The notes under the pieces were generated by a model. That model searched no databases and was not told the DNA's origin. It saw only the letters and a list, made by a program, of their open reading frames with translations. Shown here in pieces: positions 47,631-60,997 of a stretch of 64,000 nt of DNA. The position numbers and the translations under genes were made by a program. Each line of letters opens with the position of its first letter. The first letter of the stretch is position 1. Origin of the DNA: Lithospermum erythrorhizon (Eukaryota > Streptophyta > Magnoliopsida > Boraginales > Boraginaceae); contig JADFUC010000709.1 in the NCBI GenBank assembly GCA_019722365.1, forward strand, positions 2,727,642 to 2,791,641. The letters run 5' to 3'.

Positions 47631-50600
47631 TCCCCACACGAATCAAAAATTTGTATTCAAACAAAACAATAAAACTAATATCCTAATGTGATACAAATTT
47701 GAAACCATTTTGACTCGATAATCGCTATAGCAACAATGAGCGATTCCTCGCATAGATGTAAAAGGATGGCCTCTTGAACCTTCCCTTTGTGTAAATATGT
47801 TTATATTCCTCACTCAATGCATAAGACGCGATGCTCGGGAACTAATCGGCTATAAAGAATGACACACACACAGTCTCGGACCGACCTGTGACGTCACTAT
47901 CATGGGTCCGGTTAGCCTTGACACGTGCCTCCGGTTTTGTGAGTTGTCGCCAAGAAACGACCCTCCGAGCATTTCTAAAGTCGCCCCTTACTTTAGCTCA
48001 CATAGGTGACTCTCATATTATTTCGAGTAACCCGCGCTTACTCCTTCACAAGATTCATGTAGTCACAGCATAAGCTTAACTCTTACCCTCAAGGGTATCA
48101 CTGCTTTCATCTAGAAACAGTAGGGAAATTCCCCCACACAAGAATCTACCAATACACATGAGCCAGCTTGTCCTCGAACCTCGAATCTGGGATTCCAATC
48201 AACAAGCGTAGGGTTTTCACTCATTCTGCATTTTTCTCAAGGGTTTTCTCAATCCTATCTTCGCTCAATTCCTCAACTAGTTCTTTTCTTTAACCCCCTT
48301 GGTCAACGGATCCGCCATGCTATCCTTTGATCTTACATGATCAACAAGGATAACTCCAACAGATTAATTGTCTAATGGTATTATGTATTCGACGAATGTG
48401 TCTCACACTTACCATTACATAAGCGGTCATGTCAGCCTCCCAATCGTTGCACTCATTGTCACAAAGATATGCAAATTGAGTGCGCCGGCTTTTCCCACTC
48501 CCGAATATCCTCTAAGAAATTGTCTTAACCATTCTGGGCTTCTTCCCCACACTTGTCTAAGGCAATGAACTCCTACCCATCGTGGATCTCGCAATTAACG
48601 CTTGTTTTGAGGACTCCATGACACAACCGCACCGCCCAAAAAGCTGAACACATATCCACTAGTAGCCATCAATCACCGCATCTGAGATCCACCTGCATCC
48701 TGCACTCTCAAGCATACCGATAACGCCAGATAGTGCAACCTACTGAGTATGTCTCAAGTACTTAAGTACTGCATCATAGCTTTCCCCAATGATCGCCACT
48801 GATTACTTCCTCGTGATATCTACTCAATTTGCTTACCTTAATAAGCTATATCCGTCTAGTACAACTCATCGTGAAATACGAGACTCCCAATAACTCGAGA
48901 ATACTCAAGGTGAGACACACTTTCCCCCTTTATTATTCGTGAGGTATCTATGTTCATCCACCGAGTCGACATTCTCTCAAATCGCCTCCCGCAAAATTTC
49001 CCAAGAATTTTATCGACATACGCTGATCAAGTTAACACTAGACCGTTAGGAGTTCTCACAATACGGACTCAAAATTAGATCCGCTTGTCCCATGTCCTTC
49101 ATGTCGCTTTGAGTTCAACATATCTCTTTGGTGGATCAATCATCTTTGATCGCTACCAACAATAAGCACGCCATCCACATACAACAGAATTACATATCCA
49201 TCTCTAGTGGATTTGGCATAAACACACTTTTGTCACACTCATTGATTTTAAATCCACTGAAGTAATGCCTTGTCAAACCTCTCATGCCATTGTTTAGAGC
49301 CATGCACCCATACAAAGACTGACAAGTCGACATATTTTCTCTTTCTTTTTACTCCGAACTATAAAAACCTCAAAGTTGTTCCATGTAAATTCTTCATCTA
49401 ATTCTCCGCTTAAGAAGGTTTACATCCATTCGATGTACATCTAAATTAAGCAAGAAATGGTGGAATTGTTAGATAATCCTAATGGATGTTATCCTTTTAC
49501 ATGAGAATAAGATCAAAACAGTCTAGTCCTTCTTTTGTCTATTCCCACAAAATGACTAGTCTACTTTTTGTACTTATCTATCAGTCTCCCATCGCCTTTC
49601 ATTTTCCTCTTTAAAATCCATTTGGATTTTAAAGTTTTACATCCCTCAAGTGAAGATCCACCAATTCCCAAGCGTGATTCTCAGAGAATCAATCAACTTC
49701 ACTTCAGATAGCTTCCTTCCAAAGCGACCATCGGGCTGACTGATGTACTGTAAGTTTCCCAGGTTCACTCTCAAGCATATACGTTACAAAATCCTGTAAC
49801 TACAAAAGACTTCTGACACGTGTTCTTTGCATTACGCCGAGGTTCTTCTTCCTCAACCTCTTACTTTGACTATCCATGGGCCTCAAGACGACACTACCCT
49901 CAGTTCATGTGTCCTTTTTAGATGTCGGCACCTTCACTAGATTTCTTCATCGGAAAGACATGTTCAAGAACGTGACATTCCAAGACTCTATCAGATTCTG
50001 TTCACCGTGAATCGTCACTCTTATGAACAAGAAACCGATATGCATTACTATTTTGAGCATATTCCAATAAAATTGCATCAACCGTTTTAGGACCAATAGT
50101 CACTTGCTTAGGAGGAGTAATACGACCTTTGCCAAACACCCCCACACCTAAGATGTTTAGAAATAAGCGCTTCTACCTTGAACAATTCAACGGGGTTTTA
50201 TCCTCATTTTACGAGGAATTTTGTTCAAGAGGCTAGTCGTCAAGATCGCCCCACATTCCTCGAGGTAAGCCGAATCCTGGTCAACAAGGCATTCATCATC
50301 TCTTCTAATGACGATTTTGTTTCTCGCAATCCCATTCGACAGAGAATATTTATAAAGGCCACTTCGAATAATACCACGCCGTAACAAAAATTGGACCAAA
50401 CGCGACATACTCACCACTCCCATCACTGCACTACTTTTATCTTTTCTCAAGTTGATTTTCAACTTCTTCTTTTATAAATTGCAAATTTATCGATTGCCTC
50501 TATTTTTACTTTTCATCAAGTACATAGCAAAAATTTTTTGTACTATCATCTACAAAGCGCGATAAAGTACTCATTTCCACCTTTGATCGACTGGCTCATA

Positions 50601-52374
50601 TCACATCGCCATCAGAACAAGATCGAGAGGCTTATTATTTCTAACCACACGGCTGGAAATGCTGTTTCCTGGCCGATTTTGCTTCAACACACGCTTCACT
50701 TGTAATTCTTATCGATAAATTCATTAGGTACGTGATTCAATCCTGATCATTCTTCGCAAAGAATTAGAGTTCACATGTCCTAACCTACTATGCCAAATTG
50801 TGAGTACTCAAACATAGCTATTTTTATTCATCTTGTTTGTAACCATTACATTCATTTTGAAAAGACCATTTAATACATAGCCTTTTCCAACAAACATGCC
50901 CGACTCGGGAAAGTACAACTTTGTCGACTCACTACAAGTTTAAACCCATGTTTAAGTAAAGAACTGCACACAAGGTTCTTCCTAAGTTCTGGGACATACA
51001 GAACATTCTTCAATGTGACTTCCTTCTCCGAAGTCATTCTCAAGACCACGCCTCTTTTCTCCCTCAATGTTGAGGTTGCATTATTCTCGGCCATGTACAT
51101 CTTCTCACCATTCTAACCGGCTTGAAAGTAGCAAATTGATCTTTGACCGAACAAACATGCCTAAGAAGACCGTGTATCGATCCACCACTCTCAGGGGTTC
51201 GTGCTCACAAAGTTCACCTCAAATCACACCGATGTTTCTGATCTCGGCCTCGATTTCGCACCACATTCACCATCTTTTTCCCACATTGTTACTTCTCTTG
51301 GCCAGCTTACACTCAAAGGACTTATGACCACTTGTTACAATTTTCTGTAACACACCCCATCAAAAGCCTCAAGGAATTCCTCGGTACCGAACCGCTTTTC
51401 TTGAAACTATTTCAGTAAATCATTCTTCTTTCTTCTTGAAGACCAAAGTTAAGACCCAAATTCCACAACATTCACCTTAGACTCTCAGAGGAGTTGATAA
51501 ACAAATACAATCCCAAATTTCCTTCCTATTGCCCTCTTTTCTATTCTCAAGCGAATGATAATTGCAACATGTTCATATCCTTTCGCCAAGGCTTCAAATA
51601 GTTCTCAAGTCTATCCAAGACGGTGGCACTGACATCAAGCAAAGAACTCCTTGAATATTTCACTAAGCCCATTCCTTCAACTTCAAGCTCGTGGGAAGCC
51701 ACAACCTCAAGTCTTCGAAACCATCATCCACCGATTTTCATCCACCATTTTATAGTCTAGAAATCTCTCCCACAATACCTCTTGAACCCCAGATTCTCGA
51801 GTCTTATACTTGAACCTCAAGCTGCCCTAACACTGCTTTGTAGTAGCGTATGTTTTATACACGCTTATACAACTCATCCGACAACAAGTCAACAAATAAT
51901 TGCGACTCAAATAATCGAGGTTCTGTGAGTCGACCGCAGCCCAAACTCAAACACCATCATCTTGAACCGTAGGAGGTTCTCAACCAACCGCGAAGTTCAA
52001 GGTCGCGGATAACATCACTGTTTCGCCACCTTTGAAATTCTCGGATCGAAAACACAGAGGCTTCGCTGGTCATTTTCTCGCATGACCGAACAATGGAGGT
52101 CAGAGGGAGGCAAAGTTGACGGTAAAGTGCCGGAGGAATTTGCCGAGAGCCACTAAAGACCCGAGGCAACCGCATCTCGGGAACAAAGAACGCCACCAGA
52201 ACATAGGAGGAAGTAACCCTGTGATCTAACGCCTAACATTCTCGACAATCAACACCATCCGTAACACCATCGACTCACAACCGAACAATATTACCATCGG
52301 GCCGACCGACCATCGAAGTATCAACATCGATTCCACGGCAGTGCCGGGCAGGTAAATTCTGGCCTTTAATCGTT

Positions 52375-53265
52375 TAAGTCGTAGGGAACCAATTGGAAAA
52401 CCGAATCCATACAACAAGACTTTGCAAAGAAATAATACAATATGCATACGAAATTACAATGAACATATTACAACGAAGACAAAAAAAAACGAGATTACAA
52501 TGAAATGATCTCGAAATCTAAACCGATCAAGTCACGTCCGACGCTTTCCTTAAACAGATTCGACCTCTTCCCAAACTATGCTTAGATCTACTGGGAGGTG
52601 ATCAAGCTCAAGATAAAATGACCCACCGACGACTTCACAAGCTACGTTTTTCTAATCGATCGACGAACCGCCTCATGAAGCTGATGTATCACCAGAAACA
52701 AACGAAATGCAGAGAACGGGTGCTCTTGATTTCTTTAAAAGCAGTTGTGTGTTTTTTTTCTTTCTGATTTCTTTGTCCCGTGGTCGGATGGATTGTTCGA
52801 CTATATAGAGGTCGCCAAACAAAACGCCCTTCGCATTAAGCGTGCACTAAACACCCTTAATGACCAAACAAAACGCATGTGAATCGCCATTTGATTTGAA
52901 TTGATTTCAAGTTTGAAATGTGCAAAACCGAACTCGACCGGAAGCAAAAGTGGGCTCGCACGACCCCCCCTCGAACTCCAGATTCTCGTGTCCGTTGTGC
53001 CGCGCACACACCTGGCTTCACAATTTCCGAGCTCATTTTCCCCGGATTTGCACTCTACCAGTAGTAGAAGTTTTCGCATAAGTAGTCAATCACATTACGC
53101 TACTGTGAGCCTTTACTTATAAACCTGTCACTCTCCCACACTCGGCCCAATGTGGTACGACGTGATTTTCCAAACTTTGTGGTTCGATCCCCATCTTCGT
53201 GCTCATCGACACACAACGAAAAAGAAATTTTGATTCACAACGCCTAATATTCACTTTATCCAACA
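52375..53265 (-). repeat. 5' LTR of the nested copia
   Basis: Partner of 46748-47630; point changes and small indels separate them. The expected tRNA primer site next to its inner edge is not recognisable, so that boundary is approximate. Confidence 0.75.
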
Positions 53266-54010
53266 CCTCTTACCGCTGCCTCTTTTCCTACGCTGCTAAC
53301 CCCGACGAGATCATCCTCGCACCACTTTGGTTGCAACCTTTATAAAGAGACTCTCATTTATGACCTCAAGCACAATATGTGCTCCTTTGTCACCTTCCGG
53401 GGACTCACCACCAAATGCAATCCCATAACCCTCGTGATCCACCGACTAAGCGAAATAAGAGATTAATGTTAGCTCGGGGCACATGTCTCGACCTTCGTAA
53501 TATTCTCATATGGAATCATTTGATAACCTCAAATCAACATTACCCATACCATAAACATCAAAGACTTTTCCATCTCAGCATTTAATCTTCCCTAAATCTC
53601 CAACAACATAATTTACCATTATGTTACAATTACCGCACATGAGCATGACGCCCGTAATCTAAAACCCAAGAAATAATCGACCTCACTTCGCCATCGTAAG
53701 AGCATCTTCTAACGCTACCACATCGATATTTCTTATTCAGCACGCCATTTACTTACATTTACCATAATTCCAAAGATTCAACTGCCTCTCCACCCACCGT
53801 CAGCCTTGCCCGATGGTTGTTCTTCCTACTTCCATCCATTACAAATAAAGTAGACCCCGAATCTCAAGACATTCGATTCCTTCAATCTAATTTCATCCAA
53901 AAATCCGAGCAACAACATCCTTGGAGTTCAATAATGGGTACTTCCCAGCAGTATGACTCATTGAACCCCTCATGGATTCATAACTGTTTGGCAACGATGC
54001 CAAAATAATT

Positions 54011-56579
54011 AATGCTTTCCATATTCGCCTGAGTACGATGTCTCTGGGATTACAGATCCGATTCTTAAAGCTCCTCCGAGTTTTGGGAGATGGAGATGCT
54101 GATGCTAGTGATTTTATGAATGATATTCTTGCACAGGTTAGTTTTCTGATTATCAACATATCAACTCTCACTATCATCACACGAGGGAGGGCTATTTTAC
54201 ATGTTTTGTTTAAGCACTTGCTCGCCTAAATGCTGGTTTGGTGGATGGTCCATTTTGGAATAAATTTTCCTAACTTTCCACCCTGCTGACTCTAAATTTA
54301 TCCACTGGTGGCAACAAAAACAGAAACAAACAAGAATGCAGGAAATGCAGTCCTCTATGAATGTGTTGCTACTACTATTATGGCCATTGAAGATAATGGT
54401 GGCCTGCGAGTGCTTGCGATCAATATTTTGGGAAGATTTTTGTCTAATCGTGATAACAATATCAGGTTTTTATTTCATTCCTTCACTGAAATTCCAATTT
54501 CCAATACTTTTAATTTCAAAGAAATTCCTTCATTGAAATTGCAATATTTCATTCCTTCACTAAGATTCCTTCATTGAAATTACAGATATGTTGCGTTGAA
54601 TATGCTGGTGAGAGCCATTTCAGTAGATAGCCAAGCAGTCCAGAGGCATCGAGCAACCATTTTGGAATGTGTGAAGGATGCAGACCTATTTCAGACCCCA
54701 AATACATATAGGGGAAAATAATCTTGTTTTTCTGCTTTCTTTTTGTCATTCCTTCCCTAGTTCCTTAGTTATTCCCAATATTATTTTCTCGTACTGCTGT
54801 ATTCGTTATTCCGTTTTTAAGCATTAATAATTATTATTTATTAAGTATTCCTTTTTGCATTTTTGTCTTTATTTGATTTGTTTTTGTTTGTTGCTTCGTA
54901 GACTCATCTGTAGCTTCACAAATCTTGCATTATCTAAATTATTTTGTATTTGTTGGTTTTATGCTTTGCTACTGGAGTTTCTATAATTCCCTTTACAGCC
55001 TTTTTATGCCATGTGACTTTAAAGGAAAACACGTCTGCATGATTCGGGAATGTGATTTACTTCTATTATATGTCCATCACTTCAAGATGAAGAGGTTTCT
55101 CTTAACATTTTATTTTTTGTTTTGAGTATGAAGGATGCAGATGTTTCACTAGAAAGGCCCTTGAGCTGTATGTTTTTAGCAAATGAAAGTAATGTGCAGA
55201 CTTTGACCAAGGAATTAACTGACGACTTGGTAGTAAGTGATCTCGAGTTCAGGGGAGATCTTTGTGCCAAAATGTGCTCCATGGTAGAGAAGTAAGTTTC
55301 CAACTTGTGTTCATGCAGAATATTTCTCTTGATGTCTACCAAGGCATTCCCTTCGAATTTAGATTAGTTATTTTCACACACACGTATATATTACATACCC
55401 TTTTCTCCCCATGGCTCTTAGGTCAATGTAGAATATGGTGCACACACACATTGCTCTGTTTGTATTTGGTTAATATATTTTGTTCCATTTTAAGTGTTTC
55501 AGTGTATTATGGTTACTAAATGTATGTGATGATTTAGATTTTCCCCAAACAAGATTTGGTTTATCGATCAGATGTTGAAGGTTCTATCTGAGGTATGCTG
55601 TTGAATGTGTACATTTAGCATCTTTTTCGGCTTGTTTTCTACTTGAGTTAATCTGATGTTACTTCATTTTCCGTCTCTGAGCTTGAACGGTGTCATATTG
55701 TATTGTTTATCTGGTGCTGTATTATACTCCCTCCATCTCAAACAGGTTATCCTTTTTGAATTTCGTTGGTTTTTAAATTTTGTACTCAAGTATTTTTAAT
55801 GTACTTTTGACATGGTAGTTTTGATTCAAATCAAAGTAGGTGTGTCAATTAAGGCTTCAAACTGCCCAATCTTTGTGATGGAGGATGGAGGGAGGAGGAC
55901 TAGGAGTATACTTTACTATGAGTCGCTTCAAGCATAAGTCCAGAATCTTGATTTAAATGTGGCTAGTAAGTGACATTCACCGCATGTAATCCTAAATTCG
56001 CCAACACTAGTACTACTTTATGCTTGTCAGGCTGGGAATTATGTAAAGGATAAAGTATGGCATTCCCTCATCGTCGTGATTACCAATGCTCTTAATCTTC
56101 ATGGGTATAGTGTCAGATCTTTATACAAGGCTGTGCCGACAGGTATTAACTTCTGCGATTCTTGTAAAGGTGCTGGACTCTAAATTTTGGTATCTTGATT
56201 CTTGCAGAAGTTGGTTCCATCTGCATAAAGCCTTAAAATAATCCTGCTTTTTATATGTTTTGATTAGGAAACGCTTGTACGAGTTGTTGTTTGGTGCATT
56301 GGAGAATATGGCGATTTGTTGGTTAATAACACTGGAGTTCTTGACATTGAGGACCCAATAACGATTAGTTAAAAAATTTACTTGTTTGTTTGATTTACAG
56401 TAGTAGTTTTTAAAGGATTGGATGCCGTTTAATTTCTCTTTCCAGGTCTCTGATATTCATGATTGGTACTTGGTATGAACATAATCACCTTTGTCTTTCC
56501 ATGTATAAGTTCTTACATGTTAGTCTTCGATGTCTTTGGTGTAGGTATCAGAGTCTGCTACCATGGATGTTGTGGACAT
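54011..56579 (+). pseudogene. Truncated duplicate of gamma-adaptin exons 5-12
   Basis: A 2.6-kb, intron-containing copy of 39449-41735, in the same orientation. It begins inside exon 5 (ATATTCGCCTGAGTACGATG) and stops inside exon 12 (GATGTTGTGGACAT), where a copia LTR begins. Exon counterparts: 54011-54136, 54308-54465, 54586-54676, about 55134-55291, about 55540-55593, about 56031-56141, about 56269-56362 and 56546-56579. Damage: frameshift in exon 5, exon 6 acceptor changed from TAG to CTG, exon 7 donor lost (AAGGAT), small deletions in exons 8 and 10, and the exon 11 donor changed from GT to AT. It keeps an extra 310 bp in intron 7 (about 54713-55023) that the main copy lacks. Retained introns show a DNA-level duplication, not retroposition. 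Confidence 0.9.
55735..55902. mobile_element. Stowaway-like MITE inside the gamma-adaptin duplicate
   Basis: This corresponds to the MITE at 40846-41038, starting CTCCCTCCATCTCAAACAGG. It has a deleted segment and a duplicated GATGGAGG end. Its presence in both copies dates the insertion before the duplication. Confidence 0.75.
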
Positions 56580-57222
56580 TGTTGGGAACTTTAACGATAT
56601 AACTAAATGTATATATCAACAATTCAAACCCTCCGAAATAATATCTCTAAGCGTAACTGAATCGCACAATTAAAAATACCGAAAGAATAACACCGTATCT
56701 TTATATGTGTTCCCCTTCAAGGTACGCTTTGTTGTTTCGTCATAGAATCAACTAGAAAGAAATCTCAATGATTGTTACAAAAGCCCTATCAAATCGAAAT
56801 TTTCCACCGAAGAATACTTTTATAATTTAAGATTTCAACGGCCAAATCTATACTCTAGATTTAGCTTAAAATGATATACAAATGATATTAATCAAGAGAA
56901 CAACTCTATCAATTTCGAACAAAATAATTTAGGAGAGAAATTGAATATTTTTGATTAAGCGAACAACGCTAATTTAATCCCCCATTTATCTGGCTGAACC
57001 GCCTTTCATCGAGACCTCACTGCCGATGACGGGTCTCGATGGCCTTCGAACGCCTATACACGCATCTTTATCACCAGAGACCCCATCGGACCTCGTGGCC
57101 CTCGACGGGCTCCATACGCATCGGCCTCATTTGTGCATCGAGACCCCTCATCGAGACCCCCGGTTCAACGGGTTCGATCCCCCGGTGATCTCACCCGCTT
57201 CAAAACGCCTTCAACTTCAACA
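56580..57222 (-). repeat. 3' LTR of the copia next to the gamma-adaptin fragment
   Basis: Plus-strand ends are TGTTGGGAACTTTAACGATA and CTTCAACTTCAACA. It is followed by ATCTCCCACTAG, the complement of a polypurine tract. It pairs with 61309-61985. Confidence 0.85.
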
Positions 57223-58392
57223 ATCTCCCACTAGTTTTTCAAATCACAATTTCAAGACGACTCAGAAGAAGACCTTCGAGCCTATCATCGAAGGTTAATC
57301 AAGTCGAACACAACTTCAATTTTTCCTTGTTTACACCTCAGAAACATATCGTATTTCGATCTCTAATCTGCTGCCTTCTCGCACCCCATTCTCCAATACG
57401 TAACGTATGAAATGCAACCTCGCTATTCCTCGCATTTAAACACGGATTTTAGCTGCAAATCGGTGACCGACTATCATAAGACAAGGTGTTACATCCATGC
57501 TCAAGATTCAGCTTTCAAGAAAGCTCGCAACCGTATCATCTCTTTCACGTTTCCACCATAAGAACATATTCTCGCCTACAACTAGACAATGCTACTATTG
57601 GTCAAGAATCGATCTCTAGCTAATAACAAGCACTCTCAAACATGAATACATATCCACTAGTAGACTTTCTACTATTATCAACATCACCATCAAGTATCGC
57701 ATCCACATATCCCACTAACCCCGCAGGACTAGATTTTACTAAACATAAGGATTTTCAAAGACTACTCATTCACTATCTCAAAATCCACTTCACGGCTTCC
57801 CAATGTTCTCTCCCTGGGTTAGACATATATCTACTAACAACTCCCACAACATGTGCAATATCAGGTCTACAGACACCATAAAGATACATAAGTACTACCT
57901 AATGGCAGTATAAGGCACCTTATCCATATACTCTAAATCATCTTCTTACCTGTGTGAATGCTCAGATCGAGCACTGAAATGAGCAAATGGGTACTTAATG
58001 TGTTTTTACATCCAAAGATGTCAACGCTGATTACCTTCTTCTTCAGTATTCTTCTTTGTGTCAATCTCAGAGAATCCGATCTCCGATTATTTCATCTCTC
58101 ACTTAAAGCCAATACCCAGTTCCTTCATCTAAATCCCACCGACAACTCTTTCTTCAACATGTTCACCTTTTTGCAAATCAGCCTCCCACAATCAACATAT
58201 CATTAACATAAAGAAGTAAGATTACAATCTTTTGAAACTCTATGTAACAAAGAAGTGGTCGGTCTCATCTACTTACAAACTTCAACCTTTTGGATAAAGT
58301 TATCAAAGGTAATATTCCACTGCCCTGAGCTCGCTTTCAAGCCGCATGCTCTTCCTCTCAAGTTTGCACTAAATATTCTTTTCCCTCTAACC

Positions 58393-58860
58393 TTAAAGCC
58401 TCGAGGTTGCTTCCATGAATAACTCTTCATCTGTATCACTATGTAGAAACACAGCTTTTACATCCATCTCGACGGCGTGCAGATCATCTCTCTCGCCACC
58501 AATCCCAATGCCTGGGTTGTCAAGCTTGACTACGCGAGAATATTTTGTAGCCTTAATTCCTTCCCCTCCGTTGGAATCTCGACAAACCAAACGAGCTATA
58601 GCTGCTTGCTACCATCCTCGCTCCTCCTTGATTCGGTAGACCCATTTATCAATATTCTTCTCCTGCTTCCCTCTACGTCTTACTAACTCCCACGTCATGT
58701 TAGTCAACAATGACTCCATCTCATCTTTCATCGCTAACTCCCACTTGATCGCATCATCACAATGTACTGCCTCTACATAATCCAATGTGTTCGCCTTCAC
58801 GCTTAACAAAGAAAAGTTAGCGTAGGAGAATACTGAGTTGGTTTTTCTCGACACCTGATA
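58393..58860 (-). pseudogene. Copia reverse transcriptase remnant
   Basis: Two overlapping minus-strand frames encode NTLDYVEAVHCDDAIKWELA, MKDEMESLLTNMTWELV and WVYRIKEE, then VEMDVKAVFLHSDTDEELFM. These are the usual blocks of the copia RT entry (EAxxxxxWxxAMxxEMxSLxxNxTWxLV and MDVKxAFLHGDLxEEIYM). The catalytic motif further on is YVND (58210-58184). Frameshifts separate the blocks. Confidence 0.8.
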
Positions 58861-60997
58861 CTTCTTCGAGACCGTGTCTCTCTACATTCGATCACTATCA
58901 GAACAATTCTTCCTCAGCTGATCACCGACAATGTTATTATCAAACTCTCGCTGCCTCCCTCCATCTCAACCTATCTCTCTGGGGGCATGGCATATCAAAT
59001 AAAAGGATTTGTGTTGATCTTCTCGTGAGCAGGACATGATCTAAGACACGCCATTTGAGAACCGAGTCACGCGCCTTCTCCTCGCATTTGACTTCTTCGG
59101 TATTTCAGCTTGTGACTTCTCCTTCCACTTCTCTCCTCTAATACTTTCTCTGCCTCCTGGTTTGTATAACACCTATTCATTGAAGACTATATCCTTGCTT
59201 CGAAATTCCATTCTTCCTGCCTTCAAATCATAGAACTCTCAGATCTCATCTCTGGCCGCCATAACCAATAAAATAAAGAATGTTAGATTTAGCTTCAAGC
59301 TTATGTCTAGCATTTGCTTCAACATGAACATACGCTTAAACAACCAAATACTTTCAAGAAAGAATAATTTACCTCTTAGAACTCCACTTCTCTCTTCGGG
59401 AATTTCGAAATTCAGAGGGATCAAGGTCCTCTATTTATCATCAAGAAAGCAAAGAAGATTGGATTATGCTCGCTTCAAAACGCTTGAGGTAAAACCACAG
59501 CCAGAACCTCATACCTCTCGGCACGCTCATTCGGCCCTGCTCATCCTTCCCGCCTATTCCGCTCGTCAGTGTTCCTGTGAATAGTCTTCCGCATCCTTAT
59601 TCCATTCTTCGCACAATATTGTTTGAAATCCATATCATCAGATTCACCTCATTGCCTGATCTCAAACACTTCACTCTCACTGCCTCATTCTCAACCACAA
59701 ATTATTTCAAGACTGATAAACTCTGATTTATTTTTCAGAAATAAACCCAACTTTCGTCAAAGATCATCAATGAAGGCTACATAAATATGATGAACCTCCT
59801 ACGTAACCAACAAAGCGCCGTCCCCAAACATTCTGCAGAACCAACTGCCCTCTCGTATTTAGGGCTCAACGCCAGCTTTTAGCAAACCGACTTTCTTCCT
59901 CGTCTCTAACGCACTACGTATACGATTTATCACCGTATTTGGCTCTCGTATCACATTATTTTGAAACAAGCGCTTTCATACCTTTCTCGCCTTCACGTGG
60001 GCCCAATTCCATTACATAACATCGCCTTTCTCGTAACTATCAATAGAAGCTATAGTCATTCGAGACCCCAAGTAGCGTACAACGTGATCTATCTTCTGCA
60101 CCTCTGCCACGCTATCGTGCATTCCCCAGCTACTTTCCAGTTGCCTTCACCGAATGTCGTTCGGTAACCATCCTCATCCAAATTGACTCACGTAAATCAA
60201 GCTCTTTCACTGCCTGCACATGCCTCACTTGAATGTAATCTCCAGTAGAACCATTCGACAACTTCAAGTTCACATCTCCCATCTCTACAATCTTCAGCGG
60301 CTCACCATTAGCAAGAGACGAAATGACCCATAATCTCCCTCACATAATTCAACATTATATCCCGAACTGGTGTAGTACGAAACGACGCTTCCCCGAATCA
60401 AGAATCCAAGAATTTATCGAGCAATCAACGTATTACAGTGGGGAAGATCCGCATAGTCATCAACAACATTCACATCGCTTCTGTTGCCCTCTCTCTCGAC
60501 TACTGTGATGCCTTTGTACTACGTTATGTGACCGCCTTGCCACATCTCAAAGACTCAAGAGCACGCCTTTCCAAACTTGACTCAATACTTTTCCTCTCGA
60601 CTTTGACCTCCATTTATTCTCTGTCAGCTTCCTTTGTCATAGTTCCTACTGCCTACATTTAATGCGTAACCTTTCTCAACTCCATCATTCTTCCGAACTT
60701 CTTCGACGTGACATCGCCTTTCGACCACCTTTTAACTGTAACTTCATTCCGACCGAATTCACTACGCTGTTCTCATCTACCCCAACTATCCGCAAAGATG
60801 CCAATAGTATCAATGTCAGAATCTTATCCTCGGTTAACTCCTCAACAAGACAATTGATTTATCAAACTATCAAATCATTGGTGTGCCTAAGAATCTGAGT
60901 ATTCATCGACATCCTCAAGCTGGAAACAGCTTGCTTCATCAACCGTACCTTATCAAGCCATGGATTTGCTTCATATAACCCCGACAAAGCTTGGTCA

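Larger units (their letters stand above)
46748..53265 (-). mobile_element. Nested minus-strand copia retrotransposon
   Basis: Two similar LTRs of about 0.88 kb (46748-47630 and about 52375-53265) flank 4.7 kb of internal sequence. Both LTRs end CTTTATCCAACA, and the left one abuts a polypurine tract. Minus-strand fragments occur in order from right to left: GAG-pre-integrase (51100-50870, [20 protein letters not shown]), the integrase end (50330-50187, AILTTSLLNKIPRKM) and reverse transcriptase (YVDGVLIVGS at 49181-49152, where the second Asp of the usual YVDD is Gly). CCTCT at 46743-46747 and at 53266-53270 may be the 5-bp target duplication. It is heavily frameshifted. Confidence 0.75.
45768..54010 (-). 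mobile_element. Outer minus-strand copia element, 5'-truncated, interrupted by another copia
   Basis: The 3' LTR is 45768-46346, starting TGTTAGAA and ending TTCAACA on the plus strand. Next to it is a polypurine tract (CTTGAGTGGGAGG on the minus strand). Internal sequence follows to about 46747, where a second copia interrupts it, and resumes at about 53266-54010. The resumed part ends with a Gag fragment on the minus strand: KALIILASLPNSYESMRGSM, then KYPLLNSKDVVARIFG, which matches the copia Gag ALxxLSSLPNSYE region. The rest of gag, the primer site and the 5' LTR are absent. Gag sequence is joined directly to gamma-adaptin exon 5 sequence at about 54010. The reading frame is otherwise eroded. 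Confidence 0.7.
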
